A stretch of DNA of 64,000 nucleotides. Source: Paraburkholderia sp. PREW-6R (GTDB lineage: Bacteria; Pseudomonadota; Gammaproteobacteria; Burkholderiales; Burkholderiaceae). Shown piece after piece: positions 34,288 through 41,458 of this stretch. The translations under genes were made by a program, and so were the position numbers. Each line of letters begins with the position of its first letter. Positions within the stretch are counted from its first letter, which is position 1. Under the pieces are notes generated by a model. The model saw nothing but the letters and a program-made list of their open reading frames with translations. It did not search any database and was not told the DNA's origin. The DNA lies in assembly GCF_039621805.1 (NCBI RefSeq), contig NZ_CP155074.1:1674001-1738000 (forward strand), given 5' to 3'.

Positions 34288-34980
34288 ATGGGAAGCATCA
34301 GCGCAGTGGTGGCGGCCGCAGTCGCCTTCGTGGGTAGTCACTTCCTTTTGTCGCACCCGCTGCGGGGACCGGTGGTTCGGATGGTCGGCGAGCGGGGCTT
34401 TCAGATCGTGTATTCCCTCGTGGCGTTCGTCACGCTCGGCTGGATGGTGACCGCCTACCTGAGGGCGCCGCTTACGGCGCCGCTCTGGGACGTCGGCAAC
34501 GGCATCTGGGTGATCGTCACCGTGGTCATGCTGATCGCCGCGATTCTGCTGCTGGGCTCGCTGATCCGCAATCCCGCCATGCCGACCGGCGGCCAGCCTG
34601 CCGCGTTGCCCGAACGGGCAAGCGGTGTGTTCGCGGTGACGCGCCACCCGATGATGTGGGCGTTCGCGCTATGGGGCCTGTGTCATATCGCGGTGTTCCC
34701 GGTCGGCAAGAACATCGTTGTCGCAGCGGCGATCACCGTCCTGGCACTCGGCGGCGCAGCGTTGCAGGATCGGAAAAAGGAGCGGCTGCAGTCCGATTTC
34801 TGGCGCGAATGGGAATCGAAGACCAGCTATCTGCCATTCGCAGCGATCCTCGCCGGCCGCGCCAGGCTCGGCGGCTTCGGTCTGCACGCACTGCTCGGCG
34901 GCCTCGTCGTGTGGCTCGCGGCCACCTGGGCACACATTCCGCTTGCCGGATGGGCTGCCGGCATCTGGCGCTGGCTGTGA
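34288..34980 (+). CDS. NnrU-family membrane protein
   Basis: A 230-residue integral membrane protein with about six helices and the NnrU signature RHPMMWAFALWGLCHI near 120, preceded by GSLIRNPAMPTG. NnrU is linked to nitric oxide/nitrite metabolism in denitrifiers and is related to isoprenylcysteine methyltransferase-like membrane proteins, but its biochemical role is not settled. No denitrification gene is nearby. Divergent from the hsp20-lon operon. Confidence 0.88.
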   Translation: MGSISAVVAAAVAFVGSHFLLSHPLRGPVVRMVGERGFQIVYSLVAFVTLGWMVTAYLRAPLTAPLWDVGNGIWVIVTVVMLIAAILLLGSLIRNPAMPTGGQPAALPERASGVFAVTRHPMMWAFALWGLCHIAVFPVGKNIVVAAAITVLALGGAALQDRKKERLQSDFWREWESKTSYLPFAAILAGRARLGGFGLHALLGGLVVWLAATWAHIPLAGWAAGIWRWL

Positions 34981-34986
34981 CCGGAA

Positions 34987-35457
34987 TCAGCCCTTCGCGG
35001 CACCCGGCGGCAGAAGCGTAATGCCGAACTTCGGCGCCGCCGCGCGCATCCTGTCTTTCGCGGCTTCGCTCGGCGGCGCGGGATCGAACGGCGCGGACAA
35101 CCGCTCGGCACAACTTGCGACGAATTCGTCGAAACCTGCCGGAGCACACAACACGAGGTAACGCGCCGTGCGCCCCGAACGGTTGATCAGTTGATGCGCG
35201 GTGCCCCTGTGCAGCATCAACGTGTCACCCGCGTGCAGCGTGTGCAGCGTCCCCTCGATGTCGACATCGAGTTCGCCGTCCAGCATGTGGATCGTTTCGT
35301 CCTCGCGCCCGTGCTTGTGGTTGGGCGTGGCACGGCCTGCCGGCGAGAAGATTTCGATCATGCAGTACGATCCGGCGGACTGCTCGCCGGACACCAGCAG
35401 TCGCGCACGCGACCCGCCAAAATCGTATTCGATTGGTGTGATGTTCTGAAAGCGCAT
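34987..35457 (-). CDS. Cupin-domain protein
   Basis: A 156-residue single-domain cupin. Motif 1 reads NHKHGREDETIHMLDGELDV and motif 2 GDTLMLHRGTAHQLIN, giving a likely three-His one-Glu metal site. The ATG at 35455-35457 has AAGGAA upstream. It is divergent from a LysR gene, with a perfect dyad (35476-35496) just 18 bp before the start codon, so that regulator probably controls it. Enzyme or binding function unknown. Confidence 0.85.
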   Translation of the reverse strand: MRFQNITPIEYDFGGSRARLLVSGEQSAGSYCMIEIFSPAGRATPNHKHGREDETIHMLDGELDVDIEGTLHTLHAGDTLMLHRGTAHQLINRSGRTARYLVLCAPAGFDEFVASCAERLSAPFDPAPPSEAAKDRMRAAAPKFGITLLPPGAAKG

Positions 35458-35475
35458 ACAGGTTCCTTTCGGTTC

Positions 35476-35496
35476 GATTGAGTCACGCACTCAATC
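35476..35496. promoter_or_regulatory. Perfect dyad GATTGAGT-N5-ACTCAATC, likely LysR operator
   Basis: Eight-bp perfect arms separated by 5 bp in the 110-bp divergent region between the cupin and LysR genes. It is placed where binding would affect the cupin transcript directly. Confidence 0.7.
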
Positions 35497-35567
35497 TACC
35501 TCGGTATGCATTGCTGACTGGTCGCCTCGGTGCCGTTTCATTGATGACAGTTTGTCGGGAATACCTG

Positions 35568-36458
35568 ATGAAAAACCTCAGCCAGTTCCTCAACTTCGCC
35601 GCGGTCGGGCGGCATGGCAGCTTTGCGCGCGCCGCCCGCGAACTGAGTCTCGCGCCTTCGTCGGTGGCAAAAAGCATTGCGCGACTCGAACAGGAACTCG
35701 GCGTCCGGCTCTTTCATCGCACGACACGCTCGGTGCAGATGACGGCGGAAGGTCAGACGCTCTTCGCCCGATGTTCGCGCCTGCTCGACGAAATCGATGC
35801 GCTCGATCTGCACAGCGTCGCGGACGCCGGCGCACCCACCGGCGTGCTGCGCGTCGGCGCGCCGATCGGTTACGGCACACGGGTAGTGTTGCCGGTGCTC
35901 ACCGCGTTGCAGCGGCGCTATCCCGCGCTGGAAGCCGATCTTCGGCTATCAGACGAACAGGTTGATCTCGTCAGGGAAGGACTCGACGCGGTCATTCGCT
36001 TCGGTACGTTGAACGATTCGAGCATGATTGCGCGCCAGTTCGATTCGCAGCCGCTGGTTCTGTGCGCGAGCCCGGACTACCTTGCCGCCCACCCGAAGAT
36101 TCGCGGCGTCGGCGATCTGACGCATCATGCAGTGGTCGCGTTCAGGATGCCGACCAGCGGCCGCGAACGGCCACTCGAATTTATCGACCGCGGCGAGCCT
36201 GTCACCATCACGCCGAAGACGCGCTTCCGTATCAGTCATGGTGAAGCGCTGGTCAACGCGGCGGTTCAAAGCGCCGGCGTCGTGCAAATACCGGAATTCA
36301 TGGCGCGCCGCTACCTCGATAGCGGCGCGCTGCAGGAACTGCTGCCGCATTGCCGCCCGGCTCCGCTGCCCGTCAATGTGATCGTGCCGGGATCGCGAAC
36401 CCGGCCTGCGCGTGTCGAAGCGCTGGTCACCGCGTTGATGAACCTGCGCGCAGATTAG
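35568..36458 (+). CDS. LysR-family regulator divergent from cupin gene
   Basis: A 296-residue LysR protein. Its HTH region includes AAVGRHGSFARAARELSLAP and SSVAKSIARLEQELGVRLFH, of the CrgA/AaeR-like branch, and is followed by the effector-binding domain. The ATG at 35568 has GGGA seven nt upstream. The divergent cupin gene and the shared dyad make it the likely local regulator of that gene. Confidence 0.9.
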   Translation: MKNLSQFLNFAAVGRHGSFARAARELSLAPSSVAKSIARLEQELGVRLFHRTTRSVQMTAEGQTLFARCSRLLDEIDALDLHSVADAGAPTGVLRVGAPIGYGTRVVLPVLTALQRRYPALEADLRLSDEQVDLVREGLDAVIRFGTLNDSSMIARQFDSQPLVLCASPDYLAAHPKIRGVGDLTHHAVVAFRMPTSGRERPLEFIDRGEPVTITPKTRFRISHGEALVNAAVQSAGVVQIPEFMARRYLDSGALQELLPHCRPAPLPVNVIVPGSRTRPARVEALVTALMNLRAD

Positions 36459-36466
36459 CGGCGCAC

Positions 36467-36907
36467 TTAGTCCGCTTCCGCGAGCATCGAGTGACGACAG
36501 CACGCTGCCGCGCAGCGGCATGCGTACTGCGCACGAAGATCGTCGTCGGGCGCGGATTCGGTGGCGAGAAAATACTCGATGAACAGTTCCTCGCCGGCTT
36601 TGATCCTGCGCAGCGTATGAATGAAGATGCGGCCCGCGTCTTCGATCGCTTCGCAGTTCGGCGCGCAGGCATGATTCAGCCAGCGCGCGCTATTACCGCC
36701 GCGGCTACCGTCGATCACGCGCCCGTCGGAAAGGCCGAACAGAAATGTATGCCCTTCGACGCCTTCGCGCCGGTGCCGTCGAACGGCGTCGCGCCACGTC
36801 GTGATTTCGCCCTTGTATCGAAGGACGCGTTCACCTGCCGCGAGCGGCAACATGGCGAACACGCCTTTGCCGTGAATTGAAGACTGCCTGACGATCACGC
36901 GACGCAT
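36467..36907 (-). CDS. SET-domain protein, putative protein-lysine methyltransferase
   Basis: A 146-residue compact SET protein. It has the start SSIHGKGVFA, the SAM- and pseudoknot-forming RWLNHACAPNCEA (NHxCxPN at 78-84), the GEELFIEYF strand (105-113) with the catalytic tyrosine region, and a C-terminal CRC-AAACC cluster (C130, C132, C136/C137) resembling the zinc-binding post-SET motif of eukaryotic enzymes. It is cytoplasmic and would transfer methyl from SAM to lysine of an unknown protein. Its neighbours give no clue to the target. Confidence 0.88.
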   Translation of the reverse strand: MRRVIVRQSSIHGKGVFAMLPLAAGERVLRYKGEITTWRDAVRRHRREGVEGHTFLFGLSDGRVIDGSRGGNSARWLNHACAPNCEAIEDAGRIFIHTLRRIKAGEELFIEYFLATESAPDDDLRAQYACRCAAACCRHSMLAEAD

Positions 36908-36992
36908 GATGTTTCCTCGACTAATGTCGGCGTCAGTATAGAAGCGTCAAATTCCCGCATCCACTGCAACGTGATGAATCGCGTGCGGCGCG

Positions 36993-37598
36993 TCACGTTT
37001 TTCTGCTTCGCGGAAGCGCGGCGTTCAGGAACGGATTGAAACCCTTCGAGCCGCTCGCAGGCGGCTCTTCTTTCTTCGCGCGGCGGCGCTTATCGGGCTG
37101 CGCGCTGCCAGACAGTTGCGTCAGCAGTTCCTCCGATTCCTCGTCTTCGTCTGCTTCGGCAGCTTTGGCCTGTTTTCGCGTTTTGCCCTGACTGCGCGGC
37201 GGCTTGCTTCCGGCGTCAGCGGCGGTTGCTTTGGCGCGCGTCCTGGCACTGCCAGTCGAAGCCGACGCGCCCGCGATGTGTTCGACCACGGTTGCAAATG
37301 AGTCCGACGGCGATTCCAACGCGTCGCCCGGTAGCATTGTCAGCACGACGATGTCATGCAGGCTGCGGCCGTCGACCGAATGCTCGCGCGGCGCGGTCGA
37401 CCAATCCACGCCGGCCGCTGCAAACGCGCCTATCACACGTTCGAGCACGGCCGGCGACAACACGCCGCCGTCGTACAGATTGATAACGGCACGCTCGAAG
37501 ATGACGAACGGATCCGATGCGCAGACTCTCGGCACTATTTCCCACTCCCTATTGCTGAGATACGTTGTCGTGACAGCGCTCGCCATGCCGAAAGTCAT
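36993..37598 (-). CDS. Hypothetical protein with charged low-complexity tail
   Basis: A 201-residue protein of unknown family. About 110 residues at the N-terminus look globular (YLSNREWEIVPRVCASDPFV, then SLHDIVVLTML). The rest is a disordered Ala/Lys/Arg/Glu-rich tail with acidic AAEADEDEESEELL and a basic end. The first ATG used (37596-37598) has a weak ribosome site; the frame is open further upstream but without a better start. Such a tail suggests nucleic-acid or protein binding, which is only a guess. Confidence 0.6.
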   Translation of the reverse strand: MTFGMASAVTTTYLSNREWEIVPRVCASDPFVIFERAVINLYDGGVLSPAVLERVIGAFAAAGVDWSTAPREHSVDGRSLHDIVVLTMLPGDALESPSDSFATVVEHIAGASASTGSARTRAKATAADAGSKPPRSQGKTRKQAKAAEADEDEESEELLTQLSGSAQPDKRRRAKKEEPPASGSKGFNPFLNAALPRSRKT

Positions 37599-37702
37599 GT
37601 GCACGAAACCTGTAACGGAATCGGCAGGATCGCGCGTTGCTCGCCGTTGGATATCGCGCACACCATGCGTTCGCGCGTCCATCGGGCTATCAGGAGCATG
37701 CC

Positions 37703-39628
37703 ATGACTTTGCCTTCCCAATCCGGCCGCGACGCGCGAGCCGCAGCCGCCGACGCCGATGCGGCCGCCGGAGCGGATGCACACGACGACACGCGGACGTC
37801 GCACGACGGCGAACCCCGGTCGCTACAGCGCCGCTCGCTGCTACGGGCGGCAGCGACAGGCGGAGCGGGTCTGTTATCGGCACGCATGGCCGGTGCGCAA
37901 ACGGACGGCTCACAGGCGGGCCCGACGCAGGGTCAACCCGTCAATCAGGATCGCCAGCCGGGCTTCAACGCGGCAGATCAGGCCACCACGTCTGACATCA
38001 TCGTGCAGACGTTGCTAGCGTGGGACGTGGACCACGTATTCGGCATGGTCGGCGACGGCATCAATCCGATTATCGAAGCATTGCGCGTGCATCAGGACAA
38101 GATCCGCTTCATCGGCGTGCGGCATGAGGAGGCCGCCGCGTTCATGGCGTCCGGGTGGGCCAAGGCGACCGGCCGGCTCGGCGTCTGTCTCGCGACCACC
38201 GGTCCCGGCGCGGTGCATCTGATGAATGGCCTGTACGACGCTCACTTTGACGGCGCGCCCGTTCTCGCGATCACCGGTCTCACGTTCCACGATCTGCTCG
38301 GCACGCGCTTTCAGCAAGGCGTGAACACGCCCGCGCTGATGCAGGACGTCGCGCTCTATAACATGGCGGTCAGCGGGCCGCGACATGCGCTCGTGGTCGC
38401 CGATATCGCCTGCCGCAGCGCGCTGGGCTCGCGCGGCGTCGCGCACCTTGCGATTCCGAAAGACGTGCAGGGCATGCGTCTCGCCGACGACAAGGCGTCG
38501 ATGGAAAACCACGGCCTTCGCACGTCGACTGCGTGGAGCCGGCCCGCGGCCACGCCGTCACGGGCCGATTTGCAAGCCGCCGCCGACGTGATCAACGCAG
38601 GCCACCGCGTCGCCATACTCGCGGGCCAAGGCGCGCTCGGCGCAAGCACCGAACTCGAACAGATCGCGGCGCGGCTGAATGCTCCAGTGGCCAAAGCGCT
38701 GCTCGGCCGAACCGTGCTGCCGGACGATTCGCCGTATTCCACGGGCGGAATCGGCCACCTGGGCACCGTGCCGTCGGAAGAAGCCATGCGCCGCTGCGAT
38801 ACGGTTCTGATCATCGGCTCGACCATGCCCTGGGTGGACTCGTATCCCAGGCCCGGCAGCGCGCGGGGCGTGCAGATCGACCTGAAAGCGGACCGGATCG
38901 GCTTGCGCTTTCCGGTGGAAGTCGGCCTCGTCGGCGACTCGAACGAAACGTTGCGCGCATTGCTGCCGCTGCTGCGTCAGAAAGACGATGTGTTCCTACG
39001 CGAAAGTCAGGCACGCGTCACGCAATGGAATGCGTTGCTGGACCGCGTCGCTGCGACCGAGCGCACGCCGCTGCGACCGCAAAGCGTGATTCGCGCGATC
39101 AGCGACGCGCTCGCGCCGGACGCCGTGGTGTGCCTCGATTGCGGTGCCAACACACATTTCTCCGCGCGCTTCCTGACGCTGCGCCGGCAGCAGCAAGTCG
39201 TGGCTACCGGCATGCTCGCGACAATGGGCCCCGGCCTGCCGTTTTCGATTGCCGCCCAACTTGCGAATCCGGGGCGGCAGGTCGTTGCAATTGTTGGTGA
39301 CGGCGGCTTTGCGATGTTAATGGCGGAACTCTCGACCGCCGTGAAAAACCGCTTGCCGGTCAAGGTAATCGTGCTGCGCAACGACATGCTGGCGGAAGTG
39401 GTCTTCGAACAGAAGGAATTGGGCAATCCGCCGTATGGGTGCGACCTGGGCGGCATCGACTTCGCCGCAGTCGCCGTGGCCTGCGGTGCGGCAGGTTCGC
39501 GCTGTGCGCAGCCCGGCGAGTTGAAGCCCGCGATCGACGCGTTGCTGCGCACCCAAGGCCCCGCATTGCTCGAAATTCACGTAGATCCTGCGGAGCCGGT
39601 TTCGATGCCGAGCCAGTTGAAGGCCTGA
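37703..39628 (+). CDS. ThDP-dependent enzyme (acetolactate synthase/pyruvate oxidase family) with Tat signal
   Basis: A 641-residue enzyme with the three ThDP-family domains: Pyr domain (about 85-255; RHEEAAAFMASGWAKATG carries the cofactor-activating Glu), a central domain, and PP domain with the ThDP motif GDGG at 532 to N560. The N-terminus is unusual: a disordered Ala/Asp-rich lead is followed by QRRSLLRAAATGGAGLLSA ending in AGAQ, a good twin-arginine signal. AGGAG precedes the ATG at 37703. The reaction is probably decarboxylation of a 2-oxo acid; export to the periplasm is inferred from the signal. Confidence 0.82.
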   Translation: MTLPSQSGRDARAAAADADAAAGADAHDDTRTSHDGEPRSLQRRSLLRAAATGGAGLLSARMAGAQTDGSQAGPTQGQPVNQDRQPGFNAADQATTSDIIVQTLLAWDVDHVFGMVGDGINPIIEALRVHQDKIRFIGVRHEEAAAFMASGWAKATGRLGVCLATTGPGAVHLMNGLYDAHFDGAPVLAITGLTFHDLLGTRFQQGVNTPALMQDVALYNMAVSGPRHALVVADIACRSALGSRGVAHLAIPKDVQGMRLADDKASMENHGLRTSTAWSRPAATPSRADLQAAADVINAGHRVAILAGQGALGASTELEQIAARLNAPVAKALLGRTVLPDDSPYSTGGIGHLGTVPSEEAMRRCDTVLIIGSTMPWVDSYPRPGSARGVQIDLKADRIGLRFPVEVGLVGDSNETLRALLPLLRQKDDVFLRESQARVTQWNALLDRVAATERTPLRPQSVIRAISDALAPDAVVCLDCGANTHFSARFLTLRRQQQVVATGMLATMGPGLPFSIAAQLANPGRQVVAIVGDGGFAMLMAELSTAVKNRLPVKVIVLRNDMLAEVVFEQKELGNPPYGCDLGGIDFAAVAVACGAAGSRCAQPGELKPAIDALLRTQGPALLEIHVDPAEPVSMPSQLKA

Positions 39629-39718
39629 GTGCTGCGCGGCTGCCCGGCGAAAGGCGAGGAATAGCGCTTGCTGTCAGCCCGGGGACTTGAATGCATGCTT
39701 CTTCCAGTAGGACACCAG

Positions 39719-40474
39719 ATGGCATCCGACCAACGCCTGCTTATCGTGTCACCGCATCTCGACGATGCGGTGCTGAGTTGCGGACTGCTGATGGCCGTTC
39801 ATCCGGGCGCCACGGTGTGCACCGTATTTACAGCGCCACCGCATGAAAACATGTCCACAGACTGGGACAGACAATCCGGTTTCACTGACGCCTTCGAAGC
39901 GATGCAGGCGCGCAAGGCGGAGGACGTCCGCGCACTCGCATTGTTGAACGCGCAACCGTTCCATCTGCCGTTTTGCGACGCCCAATACCTATCCTCACCA
40001 TCGAACGAATCGCTTGCTGCCGCACTTGAACAGATGATCTCCCGGCTCAAGCCTCCCCTGCTCTTCATACCGATGGGGCTTTACCACTCGGATCACACGC
40101 TCGTGACCGATGCCTGTCTGACCGTCATGAAATGTCACGCGCAGCGGCCTTTTCAGACTTATGTGTATGAAGACGTGCCCTACCGAAACATGCCAGGCAT
40201 TGCTGAAGAGCGCAGGCGAGTGCTCGACGCACAAGGCTTCACGGCTTATCCCGCTGATGCCTTTCCGACTGAATATGATGCGCGGCATCATCAAACGAAG
40301 CATGCCGCCATTGCAGCCTACCAAAGCCAGTTGCGCGCCTTCGGTCCTGACGGCCTGGCGGGCCTGCATTCGGCGGAACGTTACTGGCGACTCGACGCCA
40401 GCGCTATCGTTCCTGCGTCGAGTTCATCGGATGACAGGCACAACGCTTGCTCGACGCTGTCATCGCATCGTTAA
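39719..40474 (+). CDS. PIG-L family deacetylase
   Basis: A 251-residue zinc-dependent N-acetyl-sugar deacetylase of the PIG-L/MshB/BshB family. The metal motif is SPHLDDAVLSCG (His and Asp-Asp near residue 13) with the third ligand in YHSDHT near 125. The ATG at 39719-39721 has AGGAC seven nt upstream; an earlier ATG (39695) is possible. It is the first gene of the glycoconjugate cluster, 15 bp before a glycosyltransferase gene, and probably removes an acetyl group from a GlcNAc-type unit. Confidence 0.88.
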   Translation: MASDQRLLIVSPHLDDAVLSCGLLMAVHPGATVCTVFTAPPHENMSTDWDRQSGFTDAFEAMQARKAEDVRALALLNAQPFHLPFCDAQYLSSPSNESLAAALEQMISRLKPPLLFIPMGLYHSDHTLVTDACLTVMKCHAQRPFQTYVYEDVPYRNMPGIAEERRRVLDAQGFTAYPADAFPTEYDARHHQTKHAAIAAYQSQLRAFGPDGLAGLHSAERYWRLDASAIVPASSSSDDRHNACSTLSSHR

Positions 40475-40489
40475 AAGAACGTGGATAGC

Positions 40490-41434
40490 ATGGAAAGAAA
40501 CCCGCTTGCCCGGCGCATTTCCGTTGTCGTATTGACCCATAATCGCGCCGACGAACTGATTGCCACGCTGGAGCATCTGGTGGCGCTTCCAGAAAACCCG
40601 ACCATTTTCGTGGCCGATAACGCATCCGACGACAAGACTGTCGCGCTCGTCAAAGCGTTGTTTCCGATGGTGTGCATCATCGAATGCGGCGGGAATATCG
40701 GCGCTGCGGGCCGCAATCACGCCGCCGCCTGCGTAGGCACGGACTACGTGGCCTTCTGCGACGACGACACGTGGTGGGAACCCGGCTCGCTCGAGCGCGC
40801 CGTGCAATTGCTCGACGCATGGCCGAACGTCGGTGTGCTGAGTGCGCGCGTCGTAGTAGGTGAAGACGAAGTGACCGACCCGACCTGCCTTGCAATGCGC
40901 GCGAGTCCGCTCGGCAGTGACGGACTTCCGGGTCCGGCGCTGGTCGGCTACATGGCGGGCGCATGCGTATTTCGCACTGCCTTGTTTCGCGACGTGGGGG
41001 GCTATGAACCCCGGCTCTTTGTTGGCGGCGAGGAGGAACTGGTCGCACTCGACGTGCTTGCCGCGGAGCATGCGATCGTCTATTGCGACCAGTTGACGGT
41101 TCATCATCGCCCCTCCGCAAAACGTGATGCCGGCCTGCGGCGTCGCACGCTGGCACGTAATGCCGCGTGGGTGGCGTGGTTGCGGCTGCCCTGGCAGGAG
41201 GCGTGCCTCGCCACGCTGCGCGCGTTCAGCCTGCTTGCGCGAGAAGGCCATTTTCTGCAGGACAGCGTGGCGCTCGTTCGCGGATTGTCCTGGACGCTAT
41301 TGCAGCGGCGCGTCGTGCCGCAGCATGTCCTTGCACTGCGCAAGCGTGTCCGGTCAACCAGCCGCCAGCTGTTTGCGGGAGCGGCGAATACCGGTACAAA
41401 AACCGCCGTCGGCAACATCGACGTGCGTACCTGA
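40490..41434 (+). CDS. Glycosyltransferase family 2
   Basis: A 314-residue GT-A fold enzyme. It starts ISVVVLTHNRADELIATLEH, binds the nucleotide-sugar through VADNASDD, and has the metal motif FCDDDTWWEPG near 90 and the acceptor-side GGEEELVALD near 185. The ATG at 40490 follows the deacetylase gene by 15 bp. Rhamnosyl- or glucosyltransferases of this form work in the cytoplasm on surface glycans. The exact sugar is unknown. It converges on the ABC-receiver fusion gene. Confidence 0.88.
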   Translation: MERNPLARRISVVVLTHNRADELIATLEHLVALPENPTIFVADNASDDKTVALVKALFPMVCIIECGGNIGAAGRNHAAACVGTDYVAFCDDDTWWEPGSLERAVQLLDAWPNVGVLSARVVVGEDEVTDPTCLAMRASPLGSDGLPGPALVGYMAGACVFRTALFRDVGGYEPRLFVGGEEELVALDVLAAEHAIVYCDQLTVHHRPSAKRDAGLRRRTLARNAAWVAWLRLPWQEACLATLRAFSLLAREGHFLQDSVALVRGLSWTLLQRRVVPQHVLALRKRVRSTSRQLFAGAANTGTKTAVGNIDVRT

Positions 41435-41438
41435 GCGG

Positions 41439-41455
41439 CTCCGGCCAAGCCGGAG
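41439..41455. terminator. Hairpin between convergent glycosyltransferase and ABC fusion genes
   Basis: CTCCGGC-caa-GCCGGAG, 7-bp perfect stem, fills the 24-bp gap between the two stop codons and could terminate both ways. No T tract. Confidence 0.5.
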
Positions 41456-41458
41456 GCC

